From TK10-74A sp965263065 (GTDB lineage Bacteria; Chloroflexota; Dehalococcoidia; Bin125), in contig CBDHGH010000003.1 in the NCBI GenBank assembly GCA_965263065.1, positions 620,001 to 684,000 on the forward strand: a DNA stretch of 64,000 bases. The letters run 5' to 3'. The notes under the pieces are model-generated. The model ran no database searches. It saw only the letters and a program-made list of their open reading frames with translations, and was not told the DNA's origin. Shown here piece by piece: positions 34,580 through 42,895 of the stretch (positions are counted from its first letter, which is position 1; every line of letters begins with the position of its first letter). A program made the translations under genes and the position numbers.

Positions 34580-34909
34580 TCACTTCGGGGGCAGCGAGCC
34601 GGCAAAGTCGAGGCCGCGCTGGATCCAGCGACGCAGCGCCCGGCTGTCGCGGATGCCGGCGGCATCGACCCAGACGAACCCGCGCATGGGGCGGCCGCTG
34701 AAGTCCATCGGCCGCGCGTGCGGCTTGGCGAGCGCGGCGTCGTAGGCGGCAGGGCCCACGCGCACCATGAGGCGGTCGGTTTCGACGCCGACGGCCATGT
34801 TGCCGTCGAGCATGTAGCAGAGCCCGCCGAACATCTTCTGCTCACGGATGCCCGGCTGCGCCGCGAGCACGCGGCGCACGCGGGCGGCCAGCGCTTCGTC
34901 GTAGGGCAT
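34580..34909 (-). CDS. TfoX/Sxy N-terminal-domain protein
   Basis: This 109-residue protein starts MPYDEALAARVRRVLA and has QKMFGGLCYMLDGNMAVGV, the core of the TfoX N-terminal domain, and later DFSGRPMRGFVWVDAAG. Full-length TfoX regulates competence in gammaproteobacteria; stand-alone N-terminal domains are common elsewhere and uncharacterised. The short length matches those. It follows a cupin gene on the same strand. Confidence 0.85.
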   Translation of the reverse strand: MPYDEALAARVRRVLAAQPGIREQKMFGGLCYMLDGNMAVGVETDRLMVRVGPAAYDAALAKPHARPMDFSGRPMRGFVWVDAAGIRDSRALRRWIQRGLDFAGSLPPK

Positions 34910-34932
34910 CGGGCGTCCGGCCGGCGTCGCGG

Positions 34933-35295
34933 CTAGTCGTCGACCGTGGTCACCGAGGTCGCGCGGACAACCATCAGGTGCGACATCGGCGATCCGGTGT
35001 CGGAGGCGCCGTGCCAATGGCTCACGTTGGCCGGGATCACGGCCATGTCGCCGGCGGTGATGACGTGCTCCCCGCCGGCGTCGCCGACCTTGCCGATGCC
35101 GGACACCACAAACAGGATCTGGTCGCTGGTGTGACGGTGGGGCTTCGTGCGGGCGCCCGCGGCGAAGCTCACGACCGCGGAGGTGAAGTCGGCGCTCTCG
35201 GACGCCAGCGGGCGACTCCACACCTGCGCGCCCTCGAAGATGGCGTCGCCCGTGCGCTCGGTCGTCTCGCCCTCGGCTGCTCGGATGATCTGCAT
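34933..35295 (-). CDS. cupin-domain protein
   Basis: These 120 residues form one beta-barrel. Cupin motif 1 is RTKPHRHTSDQILFVVSG (His ligands) and motif 2 is AGDMAVIPANVSHWHGA. It likely binds a metal and a small molecule and may be an isomerase, dioxygenase or sensor. No partner in the neighbourhood defines it. Confidence 0.85.
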   Translation of the reverse strand: MQIIRAAEGETTERTGDAIFEGAQVWSRPLASESADFTSAVVSFAAGARTKPHRHTSDQILFVVSGIGKVGDAGGEHVITAGDMAVIPANVSHWHGASDTGSPMSHLMVVRATSVTTVDD

Positions 35296-35348
35296 CGCGA
35301 CTCCTATCGGTGTGGGGGCGCCGGCCGGCGGCCGGGCCGACGGCCAGA

Positions 35349-35804
35349 CTAGCGCCGGTGGGCGCGCAGGAACCAGGCCTGGCGGTCGACCTCGCGCTGC
35401 ACCTCGATGAGCAGGTCCTGCGTCGTGGGGTCCACGCCCTCGCTCTCGCGGATCGCCTCGCCCAGCATCGCGGAGTAGTCGGCGAAGCGATTCTCGAGGA
35501 CGCCCGCGGTGCTGCGGGCATCGACCTCGCCCTCCGGGAACTCCGCCAGCGCGCTGGCCGCGGCGGCCTGTCGCACGGTGCCCAGCGGCACGCCGTCGAG
35601 GGCGCGGATGCGCTCGGCGTACTCATCGGTGTAGCCGCGCATCAGGTCGGCCTGCTTGTCGAACAGCTCGTGCAGGGCGATGAAATTCTCGCCCACGACG
35701 TTCCAGTGCGCCTGCTTGAGCTGGCTCACGAGGTCGCTGGTCGTGGCGAGATGCCGGTTGAGGATGCCGATCATGTCGGTCTGGATGGAGGCAGTGGTGG
35801 TCAT
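35349..35804 (-). CDS. dps: Dps-type DNA-protection ferritin
   Basis: These 151 residues form a four-helix ferritin-like fold. The intersubunit ferroxidase ligands are visible with correct spacing: H33 (QAHWNVVG), H45 (ALHELFD), D60 and E64. It stores iron and detoxifies peroxide as a dodecamer in the cytoplasm, protecting DNA. A GAGGAG ribosome site precedes ATG 35804, with TACCCT about 45 bases upstream as a possible -10. No SOS box is present. Confidence 0.93.
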   Translation of the reverse strand: MTTTASIQTDMIGILNRHLATTSDLVSQLKQAHWNVVGENFIALHELFDKQADLMRGYTDEYAERIRALDGVPLGTVRQAAAASALAEFPEGEVDARSTAGVLENRFADYSAMLGEAIRESEGVDPTTQDLLIEVQREVDRQAWFLRAHRR

Positions 35805-35913
35805 TATTCTCCTCGTCTCTTGCGATTTCCTGGTGGCTTCAGGGTACCAGCGGCGCCGCCCGATGACCGTTATCGGGGCGTCGGTCGGGGTGTCGCCGAG
35901 GGACGTTGGGGGG

Positions 35914-36624
35914 CTAGCAGCCGAGCTGATCGGCCAAGTCTTCGAGGCTGCTGGCGAAGAAGTCGAAGTCGTCCCGGTCCGGCATTGCCACCGTGCTCCC
36001 GGGTCCCATCTCCGCAGGGCGATGGACGTAGGCGGTGCGGAAACCCAGCGCCGCCGCCGCGTCGAGGTCGCCGGGGTGGGCGGCGACCATCATGCACTGG
36101 CCGGGGTCGAGGCCCATGATGGCCGCGGACCGGAGGTAGGCGTCGGGGTGGGGCTTGTACTGCCGGGCGGGCTCGGCGCCGAGGACGACGTCCCAGGGCA
36201 GCCCGGCGTGCTTGGCCATGTTGACGATGAGCTCGATGTTGCCGTTCGACAGCGTCGCGATGATGAAGCGCGACTTGAGCCGGGTGAGGCCGGGCACGCT
36301 GTCGGGCCACGGGTCGAGGCGGCGCCAGGCGCGATTGAAGTGGTCGATCTGTGCGTCGGTCAGGCCCTCGACGCCGAACTCGGCGAGCGTGGCCACGAGG
36401 TTCTCGCGGTGCAGCACGTCGAGTCGGACCCAGGGGCGGACGCCGTCGCGGATGGGGGCCATGGAGGGGCCGTAGCGCCCGCGCCAGGCCGTCGCGAATG
36501 CGGCCCAGTCGATGCCGCTCAGGCCGCAGTCGGCGGCGAGCCGCTCGCCCTCCCCGGTGATGGAGGCGTGCCAGTCGACGACGGTGCCGAAGACATCGAA
36601 GGTGAGCATGGCGGGGGAGGTCAT
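35914..36624 (-). CDS. haloacid dehalogenase, type II-like HAD hydrolase
   Basis: These 236 residues contain MLTFDVFGTVVDW with nucleophile D10, motif II TLSNGN, Lys in RQYKPHPDAY and motif IV MMVAAHPGDLDAA. This matches L-2-haloacid dehalogenases. It lies seven bases downstream of the OLD-like ATPase and may be on the same transcript, though a functional link is not evident. A second in-frame ATG at 36609 is an alternative start. Confidence 0.88.
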   Translation of the reverse strand: MTSPAMLTFDVFGTVVDWHASITGEGERLAADCGLSGIDWAAFATAWRGRYGPSMAPIRDGVRPWVRLDVLHRENLVATLAEFGVEGLTDAQIDHFNRAWRRLDPWPDSVPGLTRLKSRFIIATLSNGNIELIVNMAKHAGLPWDVVLGAEPARQYKPHPDAYLRSAAIMGLDPGQCMMVAAHPGDLDAAAALGFRTAYVHRPAEMGPGSTVAMPDRDDFDFFASSLEDLADQLGC

Positions 36625-36631
36625 GGGGGGG

Positions 36632-38380
36632 TCATCCGTCCGTCACGCCTGGCCTCGCGGCCTCGGCCGTGCGCACGATCGCGTCGAGCTTCTCCGTGAT
36701 CTCGGGGTCGATCTCATCCACCGGGACATACTCCACGAGACGGTGGAAGTTGCTCTTGTTCATCAGGTTCGGCAGCTTCAGGTTCTTGAAGTACGCGCCG
36801 AACAGCGGCGTGAGGAAGTCATCGCTGACCTTCGCATCCGCGTCCCAGGGTGATCCCCGCCCGAGCGTCGCCATGGCACGCTCGACCTCATCGATCGCAT
36901 CGTGCATCGCCTTCATTCGTCTCTCGACCTCAGGGGGCGCGAATAGCGGCCCCAGCTGCGCTTCGATACTCGCGCGCGCGGATTCGGAAGCGTACTGCTC
37001 GAGTGTGGCCCGGGAACAGACGTAGTTCTCGATCTCCCGCCGCTTCCAGGTCAGGATCGGCAGCCGCTCATCGTCCGGCTGCTGAGAACCGAGGCGATCA
37101 AACAGCGCCACGCCCTTCAGATCGGGGAGAGCCTCCCCCAGGCCGTGATAGTGGCTCCTTGCTGCGGGCGGCTTGTTCTCGACGTAGTGCACGAAAGGAC
37201 GACCCAGGGTGCGTACCGCGTCCTCATGCCCGAGCCGGCGGGCGAACGCACGCAGAATGGCGAGGTCCGTCGAGCCCTCTAGATAGAGCACCCAGCCGGT
37301 CTGCTCCGCCTGGGCATACTGATCGAAGCCGATCTTCCGGAGCGCCTTCAGCACTTGGCTGCCGCGATCGTCAATCCGATGCGGGGCACCTACGAAGGCG
37401 ATCACGGTATCCCTGCCGGCGGCCTCGTTGAGCAATACCTCGGAGTGGCTCGCGGCGATGATCTGGCTGCCGCTGGCCGAGGCGGCCTCCGTGATGAGCT
37501 CGTATATCTGGCGCTGGCGCAGGACCTCAAGGTGCGCGTCCGGCTCATCGAGCAACAGCACCGCGCCCGGGTTCGCGTGCATATAGGCGAGAATCAGCAG
37601 GGTCTGCTGTAGTCCCCGGCCGCTGGATGAGAGGTCGAGCGAGACGCCGCGCTCGCTGTATCTCATCGTGATCTCGCCCCGCTCATCGACGTAACGCGGC
37701 GCCTCAAGGCGGGCGCCGAACAGCATCTCAAGCTGCTCGGTCAGTTGATTCCACTGCTGATGCTGGGTTTCATAGATGCGGAAGCAGAGGTTTCGCAAGA
37801 CCTCGGCAGTGCGGCCCTCACCGACCCGTACGTTGACGGCGCCCGGATCAAGGCGTGTCTCGGTGGCCGCGAGGCCCGACATCGGTGGGAGAAAGGCGAT
37901 CTCGAGATCGCCGGCCTCCGGGGGGACCGGCATGCGCTCCGGCGACTTGCCATCGCTGGTGCGCAAGGGGCGGCAGTAGAACGACTCTTCGTTCGCGTAG
38001 TCGAACTCCAGACCGCAGGACCACGCGCTGGCGTCGGCGCCGTCCACGACGATCTCGATCCGGATGTTGCTCGTCCGCTGCTTGCCGTCCACCTTCCTGA
38101 CGTTCCGCGTGTGGAGTTCGCGCCACAGCAAGTTCGCCGCCGGCGCCGGGATGGCAACGAGATCCCGGCGGTTGACGGTCACGCCCGGACGCCGACCCGG
38201 CATGGTCTGCCCACCCCGGCGCTCGTTCCAGCGCTTGAGGCCGATGTCCCACAGCGCCAGCGCCTGCATCGCCGAGGTCTTGCCCGAGTTGTTCGGCCCG
38301 ATGAACACCACAGGGCTGCCGAGCTCGATCGTGACGTCCTCGAAGCGCTTGAAGTTGCGAATCGTGAGATCCGTCAGCAC
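36632..38380 (-). CDS. OLD-like ATPase with C-terminal TOPRIM-type region
   Basis: This 582-residue protein has an ABC/SMC-type ATPase with Walker A GPNNSGKT (28-35), signature-like SSSGRGLQQTLL (251-262), Walker B AVLLLDEPDAH and AASHSE after it. The second part has VLYLEGSTD (E368) and GVALFDRLG (D428), consistent with a TOPRIM metal site although the second Asp of the DxD is missing, and WKRREIENYV, a block common in this family. Related OLD-family proteins act in phage defence (Gabija GajA, phage P2 Old), so nuclease activity on invading DNA is an inference. GTG 38380 follows AAGGAGG. GC of the 3' half is 55-60% in lines I counted. Confidence 0.8.
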   Translation of the reverse strand: MLTDLTIRNFKRFEDVTIELGSPVVFIGPNNSGKTSAMQALALWDIGLKRWNERRGGQTMPGRRPGVTVNRRDLVAIPAPAANLLWRELHTRNVRKVDGKQRTSNIRIEIVVDGADASAWSCGLEFDYANEESFYCRPLRTSDGKSPERMPVPPEAGDLEIAFLPPMSGLAATETRLDPGAVNVRVGEGRTAEVLRNLCFRIYETQHQQWNQLTEQLEMLFGARLEAPRYVDERGEITMRYSERGVSLDLSSSGRGLQQTLLILAYMHANPGAVLLLDEPDAHLEVLRQRQIYELITEAASASGSQIIAASHSEVLLNEAAGRDTVIAFVGAPHRIDDRGSQVLKALRKIGFDQYAQAEQTGWVLYLEGSTDLAILRAFARRLGHEDAVRTLGRPFVHYVENKPPAARSHYHGLGEALPDLKGVALFDRLGSQQPDDERLPILTWKRREIENYVCSRATLEQYASESARASIEAQLGPLFAPPEVERRMKAMHDAIDEVERAMATLGRGSPWDADAKVSDDFLTPLFGAYFKNLKLPNLMNKSNFHRLVEYVPVDEIDPEITEKLDAIVRTAEAARPGVTDG

Positions 38381-38482
38381 AGCGCCACCTCCTTGGCAGG
38401 CCCCTCAATGCGCCCTGTTCGCACTTCCCCGACACCAGCTTAGGCCGCAGAGCGTCCCCGGGGACGGGGAGGGCATCCGCCC

Positions 38483-38983
38483 CTACTCGTACCAGCCGGC
38501 GCCGAAGAGGAGGCCGCCGTGACGGACAATCCAGGTGTACTTGAGCTCGTCCTGGTCGCTGGCGGGGTTGAGGATCACGTAGTCGACCCAGTGGCCGTCC
38601 GCGGTGGTGGCGGCGAAGGCGGCGCCGTAGTCGACGCCGCGGACGTCGATGCGCTCGCGGGTGGCGCCGACGAGGTCGGGCCGGGTGGCGTGGGAGATGG
38701 TGTAGAGGGCGCCGTCGATCTCTTCGATGACGAATACGTACCACTCGCCGTCGACGCTCTGGGGGGAGTTGTAGTAGTCGAGGGTGGCCTGGCGGCCGTC
38801 GGCGTCGAAGCGGGCGAGGGCCTGCGCGACGAACCACTGGGTGTAGGCGCTGCGGTCGGCCTTGGCGGGGGGTGGGGCGTCGGCGGGCGAGTGGGTGTGG
38901 TCGCCGAGGAGGGCGACGAGGCCGACGATCAGGGCCGCGATGGCGAGGGCGGCGGTGAGGCCGGTCGTGATGCGTTGCGCCAT
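38483..38983 (-). CDS. membrane-anchored single Cache-domain protein
   Basis: These 166 residues consist of an N-terminal hydrophobic helix (about 8-26) and one extracytoplasmic Cache domain with YNSPQSVDGEWYVFVIEEIDG, ATRPDLVG, GVDYGAAFA and WIVRHGGLLFGAGWYE (in parts). Cache domains bind small ligands and are usually parts of chemoreceptors or kinases. A free-standing one must act with another protein, unknown here. The 136 bases upstream (38984-39119) show nothing. Confidence 0.8.
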   Translation of the reverse strand: MAQRITTGLTAALAIAALIVGLVALLGDHTHSPADAPPPAKADRSAYTQWFVAQALARFDADGRQATLDYYNSPQSVDGEWYVFVIEEIDGALYTISHATRPDLVGATRERIDVRGVDYGAAFAATTADGHWVDYVILNPASDQDELKYTWIVRHGGLLFGAGWYE

Positions 38984-39119
38984 GGGGGAGTCCTTCCTGC
39001 GCGGCGGGGGGCGGGGGCGCTAGCAGCGTAGCCGGGGGCGGTTGGGCGGGGGAGAGGTCGTGGGCTCGGCGGCCGGCCGTCGGGTGTTCGACGGGCGGGC
39101 CAAGCAGGGATCGAGGCGG

Positions 39120-39728
39120 CTACGGGACGCTGTAGTCCGTGTCATCTCGCACGGACTCATAGTCGCTCTTGGTGAGCATGTGGAACCAGTTGCGGCGCGG
39201 CCTGCTGACAAGGAGGGGTCGATTCGCTCGGTCACTGCTCCACGCGGCGGTCTCGGCGCGCGGATAGGACGAGTATCGAGCCAGGACATCCTCCAACGCC
39301 GGCAGCATGTCCGTGTCCGTCGAGAAGATGATCCCGACGTCGTACTTGCCATCAATCGCCATCGTGACGAAGTCCACGGCGAGAGCGACGTCGACACCCT
39401 TCTCCCGCTTCTTCGACCTGGGCCAATCGGGAGGGTACTTCAGCGGGCGCGCGACCACGGTCACGCCTGCGGCCTCCCATGCCGCGCTCTGGCGCCGATT
39501 GGCTGCATATCCCTTCGGTTCTTTCCGTACCTCTGGCCGCCCGAGATAGATGCGGGCCTCCTGAAGCGTCCGCTCGATCCCGGCTGGCGCGCGGGCGCAT
39601 ATCAACTCGCCCAGAGCAACCGGGTCGAACTGGCCGACGGTGTGAAAACCGCTCCCGGAGTAGAACGAGTGACGCGCTCCCATGTAGGCGTTGGAGTAGT
39701 CGATGAAGAGAACGACCCGATCCGGCAC
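39120..39728 (-). CDS. NYN-domain (LabA/DUF88, PIN-like) ribonuclease
   Basis: These 202 residues form a PIN/NYN fold: VLFIDYSNAY with D10, GVDVALAVDFVTMAI and FSTDTDMLPALE give the acidic cluster that binds metal and cuts RNA in this family. GTG 39728 has GGAGG five bases upstream. The gene has its own promoter and an intrinsic terminator in its leader. It sits 199 bases downstream of the 3' end of tRNA-Sec and is 58-62% GC in lines I counted, less than its neighbours, so it may have been acquired. Cellular target is unknown. Confidence 0.85.
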   Translation of the reverse strand: MPDRVVLFIDYSNAYMGARHSFYSGSGFHTVGQFDPVALGELICARAPAGIERTLQEARIYLGRPEVRKEPKGYAANRRQSAAWEAAGVTVVARPLKYPPDWPRSKKREKGVDVALAVDFVTMAIDGKYDVGIIFSTDTDMLPALEDVLARYSSYPRAETAAWSSDRANRPLLVSRPRRNWFHMLTKSDYESVRDDTDYSVP

Positions 39729-39741
39729 GGCAGCCTCCGGG

Positions 39742-39791
39742 AAAAAAATAACCCCGCCATTGCATCGCCTCGAGGGCGATGGAAGGCGGGG
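39742..39791 (-). terminator. intrinsic terminator/attenuator in the NYN gene leader
   Basis: On the minus strand CCCCGCC, a three-base bulge, CATCGCC, loop CTCGA, GGCGATG, a four-base bulge and GGCGGGG form a 14-pair stem, directly followed by TTATTTTTTT. The T tract ends four bases before the GGAGG of the NYN gene. It can end transcripts coming from trxA/tRNA-Sec and, because it lies downstream of the NYN promoter, also attenuate the gene itself. Confidence 0.85.
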
Positions 39792-39798
39792 AGTATTG

Positions 39799-39848
39799 GA
39801 GTCCGAAGACTCGGCCCAATTATGGACCGGATGGACCCGACCTGTCAA
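39799..39848 (-). promoter_or_regulatory. promoter and 5' hairpin of the NYN gene
   Basis: TTGACA (39848-39843) and CATAAT (39824-39819) are 18 bases apart, the best sigma-70 match in the window. Transcription should begin near 39812. The first bases of the RNA form GAGTC-TTCG-GACTC (39812-39799), a UUCG-capped hairpin, ahead of the terminator stem. The leader is about 84 bases. Confidence 0.7.
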
Positions 39849-39926
39849 GTGCGTTCGTGCGACCGATTCCGGCACCTCAGGGAACCCGATGGTGTCCCGA
39901 CTGCCCGGACATCCGGGCGGCGGCGC

Positions 39927-40024
39927 TGGCGGGAGCGCATGGGAGTCGAACCCACCCAGGACAGTGCGAACTGCCCTGCAACGGTTTTGAAGACCGGGGG
40001 GGCCACCGGGCCCCTTCCGCTCCC
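39927..40024 (-). tRNA. selC: tRNA-Sec (anticodon UCA)
   Basis: This 98-base tRNA has an encoded 3' GCCA. It has the hallmarks of bacterial selenocysteine tRNA: acceptor arms GGGAGCG and CGCTCCC (seven Watson-Crick pairs, the eighth pair mismatched), a six-pair D stem GGGGCC/GGCCCC with a four-base loop, anticodon loop CTTCAAA with UCA, and a nine-pair variable arm CAGGGCAGT/ACTGTCCTG with loop TCGC. The T loop is TTCGACT. It shows that the organism can insert selenocysteine at UGA. It lies 42 bases downstream of trxA, on the same strand. selA, selB and selD are not in the window. Confidence 0.93.
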
Positions 40025-40066
40025 CCGCGACGCTGCGGCCGACCGGCGAGGGGGCGCCGGGCGCGG

Positions 40067-40393
40067 CTAGGCGAGCGCTTCGTCGAGGCGCTTCTTGAGG
40101 TCGCCCTTGGGGCGGAAGCCGACGATCTGGCCGACGGGCTCGCCGCCCTTGAAGACGAGCAGCGTGGGGATGCTGCGGATGCCGTAGGTGGTCGCGACCT
40201 GGGGGTTGTCGTCGGTGTTGAGCTTGTAGAAGGAGACCTTGCCGTCGTATTCCTCGGCGAGTTCCTCCACGACGGGCGCCACCATGCGGCAGGGGCCGCA
40301 CCAGGGCGCCCAGAAGTCGACGAGGGCGGGCAGTTCGTTGTCGAGCACCTCGTCCTTGAAGGTGGCGTCGGTGGTTTCGGTTGGCTTGGGCAT
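40067..40393 (-). CDS. trxA: thioredoxin
   Basis: This 108-residue thioredoxin has the active site WCGPC in VDFWAPWCGPCRMVAP, the conserved cis-Pro in SIPTLLVFKGG and typical length. It reduces disulfides in the cytoplasm. AAGGAGA precedes ATG 40393. It is followed by tRNA-Sec, so both may be on one transcript. The active-site residues are ordinary Cys codons, not UGA. Confidence 0.97.
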   Translation of the reverse strand: MPKPTETTDATFKDEVLDNELPALVDFWAPWCGPCRMVAPVVEELAEEYDGKVSFYKLNTDDNPQVATTYGIRSIPTLLVFKGGEPVGQIVGFRPKGDLKKRLDEALA

Positions 40394-40516
40394 GGTTCTC
40401 CTTGTTGGCGCTGGGTTGGCGCTGACTCCGCTGGACCGATCGCGGAGCCCCATTCTATACCGAATCGCCGGCCGGCCCGGGGCTGGGGACTTGTGCTGGG
40501 CAACACACGGGCGGGG

Positions 40517-41581
40517 CTACTCGGCGGCGACGCGCCCCGAGGGGGCGGCGGCGGGCGCGGGGCCGTCCGGGGCGGGCGCGGTGCGCCCGGCGACGGCGCG
40601 GCCGGCCAGGGCGGCGCGGATCGCACCGACGAACTCCGATTCGCCGACGGTGCGCGCGGCGCGGATGCCGGCGGCGACGGTCTCGGGGTCGGCGCGGCCG
40701 TGGCCGATGAGGACGGCGCCGTTGACGCCGAAGAGCGGCGCGCCGCCCGATTGGCGGTAGTCCATCTCGTCGCGCAGCGTGCGGAATGCGCCGCGCAGCA
40801 GCCAGGCGCCCAGCCAGTAGTGCGGCTTGCTGGCGATCACGCGGCGAAGCGAGCCCGTGAACAGCGAGCTGATGCCCTCGGAGACCTTGACGGCGATGTT
40901 GCCGTCGAAGCCGTCGGTGACGACGATGTCGGCCGCGCCGGCGATCATGGCGTTGCCCTCGACGTTGCCGATGAAGTTGGGCTCGTCGCGCTGGAGGATG
41001 GCGTAGGCCTCCTGGATGAACTGGTTGCCCTTGCCCTGCTCCTCGCCGACGTTCAGCAGGCCCACGCTGGGGTTGCGATGATGCAGCACGCGCTCCAGGT
41101 AGGCCTTGCCCATGGTGGCGAATTGCAGCAGGTAGGCGGGCCGGCAATCGACGTTGGCGCCGACGTCGAGCAGCAGCGTGCGCGAGCCGCGGCCGTTCTG
41201 GAACAGCGCGCCCAGCGCCGGCCGGTCGACGCCGCGCACGCGGCCCAGCTTGACGAGGCTGGCGGCCATGACGGCGCCGGTGTTGCCGAATGAGACGAAG
41301 GCGTCGGCGCGGCCGCGCTTGAGCAGCCCGAGGCCCACCATGATGGACGAGTCGGGCTTCTGGCGGGTGGAGGCCACGGGCGACTCGCTCATGCCGACGG
41401 CCTGCGAGGCCTCCTCGATGCGGAGGTTGGGCGGGGCGACCGGCAGCAGCCCGCGCAGTTCCGCGCCGCGGCCGACCAGGATGATCTCCAGCCCCGGGTC
41501 GCGGGCGGCGAGCAATGCGCCTTGGACCGTCGCTTTGGGGGCGTGATCGCCACCCATTGCGTCCAGCGCGACGATGGTCAT
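40517..41581 (-). CDS. plsX: phosphate acyltransferase PlsX
   Basis: This 354-residue protein starts MTIVALDAMGGDHAP, the family signature, with later FVSFGNTGAVMA, LLDVGANVDCRP, GNVEGNAM and VVTDGFDGNIAVK. It makes acyl-phosphate from acyl-ACP for the first step of phospholipid synthesis (with PlsY). An Ala/Pro tail follows the conserved end at about 325. GGAGG precedes ATG 41581. fabD/fabH and rpmF, frequent partners, are not adjacent. Confidence 0.96.
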   Translation of the reverse strand: MTIVALDAMGGDHAPKATVQGALLAARDPGLEIILVGRGAELRGLLPVAPPNLRIEEASQAVGMSESPVASTRQKPDSSIMVGLGLLKRGRADAFVSFGNTGAVMAASLVKLGRVRGVDRPALGALFQNGRGSRTLLLDVGANVDCRPAYLLQFATMGKAYLERVLHHRNPSVGLLNVGEEQGKGNQFIQEAYAILQRDEPNFIGNVEGNAMIAGAADIVVTDGFDGNIAVKVSEGISSLFTGSLRRVIASKPHYWLGAWLLRGAFRTLRDEMDYRQSGGAPLFGVNGAVLIGHGRADPETVAAGIRAARTVGESEFVGAIRAALAGRAVAGRTAPAPDGPAPAAAPSGRVAAE

Positions 41582-41609
41582 GCTGCCTCCGCCGGTGCTG
41601 GGGCCCGCG

Positions 41610-42887
41610 CTATTCGCTCGTCCCGCAGCGAAATCCGTCGAGTACGGCGGGCCGCTCGTCCTCGCTGATCGATTGTAGCGTGAACGATCGACCGCCCTCT
41701 TCGCAGTACCAGGAGAAGACGCGCACGGGGATGCTGTTGCCGGCGGCGTCGGCGGCGGTGAAGATGCCCACGCGGCCGCTGATCGCATCAGTGAGCTGGA
41801 AATCGCCGCGCGAGTCCTCGACCGAGGAGACCGCGCCGGGGGGCTCCGACGCGGCGTCGATGGCGGTGTCGGCGTTGTAGATCGCCTGGCTGAGCGACTC
41901 CCAGGTGAGGATGTATTGCAGGACGCCCTCGGCATCCTGGGCGAAGAAGCGGCCGCCGTCGGCGGTGGGCTGATTCGCGACGCCGGCCAGGGGCAGCTCG
42001 CCGACGAAGCCGCTGACGTCGTAGGCGACGCCGAAGCCGAAGCGGGTGTAGTCGCCCGGCAGGCTGCCGGGCTCGGGGACGGCCAGGAACGAGTCGAGCG
42101 TCTGCTGGAGCACCGGCTCCAGGTCGGCGAAGGCGTCATCGATCGCGCCGGCGTTGACGAAGTAGGCGATGGGGCCGACCTGCGTGACCAACGACCGCCA
42201 GCGCTCGACCACGCCGCCGGTGGCGCGCCGGTCGACCTCCCAATCGATGATCAGGGCCGGCGTGACCCCGTCCGTCGCCAGGCTAACCTCCTGGCGCGCG
42301 AGGATGGTCGGCTCGCGATCGCCCACCGTCTCGGCCTGCCAGACGGCCTGCAGGTCATCGAGCGTTGCGTCCGCCGCGGCGGCGCGGGTGGTGACGTTGA
42401 TGGCGGTCGGATCGGTCTCGGATCGGAAGATGACGAGGTCGATCCCACCGGGGTTGATGTCGCAGAAGGGGCCGCAGACCAACTCGAGGCTGTAGCCGTA
42501 GGTCGGGCTGCGGTAGCGCCGCACGATGTCGTCGGCGAGTTCGAGGCCGCCGTCGTCATCGGCGGCGTCTTCGGCGGCGCCGTCATCGGCGGGGTCATCG
42601 GCGGCTTGGTCGGCGGCGGCTTGGTCGTCGGCCGCGTCGCCCGACTGGGCATCGTCCTGGGAGTCCTCGCGGCTGTCGCTCTGGGTTGCGCTCTGGGTTG
42701 CGTCGTCGTCCGCCGAGGCCTGGCCGGCGTCGCCGGCTTCGGACGCGGCGGCCACCGGGCGGAAGAACTCGTCGGATTCGACGGCCTCGTTGCTGACACT
42801 GCAGGCCGCGGCGAGCAGCGACCCGACGATCAGCAGCCCGATGGCCGCAAGCACTGCAACACGCGTGGAGCGAAGGGGGAGGGTCAC
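41610..42887 (-). CDS. hypothetical lipoprotein with Asp/Ala-rich linker
   Basis: This 425-residue protein has a signal peptide with the lipobox LLAAAC (C29). A disordered Asp/Ala/Gln/Ser-rich stretch at about 37-115 is followed by a globular part with no family I recognise (RRYRSPTYGYSLELVCGPFC, LQQTLDSFLAVPEPG). GTG 42887 is chosen because AGGAG lies seven bases upstream. A methyltransferase gene ends eight bases before it. The layout of lipid anchor, flexible linker and domain is the same as in other lipoproteins of the window, but this linker is acidic, not Ala-rich. Confidence 0.75.
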   Translation of the reverse strand: MTLPLRSTRVAVLAAIGLLIVGSLLAAACSVSNEAVESDEFFRPVAAASEAGDAGQASADDDATQSATQSDSREDSQDDAQSGDAADDQAAADQAADDPADDGAAEDAADDDGGLELADDIVRRYRSPTYGYSLELVCGPFCDINPGGIDLVIFRSETDPTAINVTTRAAAADATLDDLQAVWQAETVGDREPTILARQEVSLATDGVTPALIIDWEVDRRATGGVVERWRSLVTQVGPIAYFVNAGAIDDAFADLEPVLQQTLDSFLAVPEPGSLPGDYTRFGFGVAYDVSGFVGELPLAGVANQPTADGGRFFAQDAEGVLQYILTWESLSQAIYNADTAIDAASEPPGAVSSVEDSRGDFQLTDAISGRVGIFTAADAAGNSIPVRVFSWYCEEGGRSFTLQSISEDERPAVLDGFRCGTSE

Positions 42888-42895
42888 ACGGTCTC

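Noticed and set aside
39792..39926. Duplicate of the tRNA-Sec 3' end as an attachment site
   Set aside because: I looked for a second copy of the T-arm and acceptor sequence near the NYN gene and saw none, and no integrase is present.
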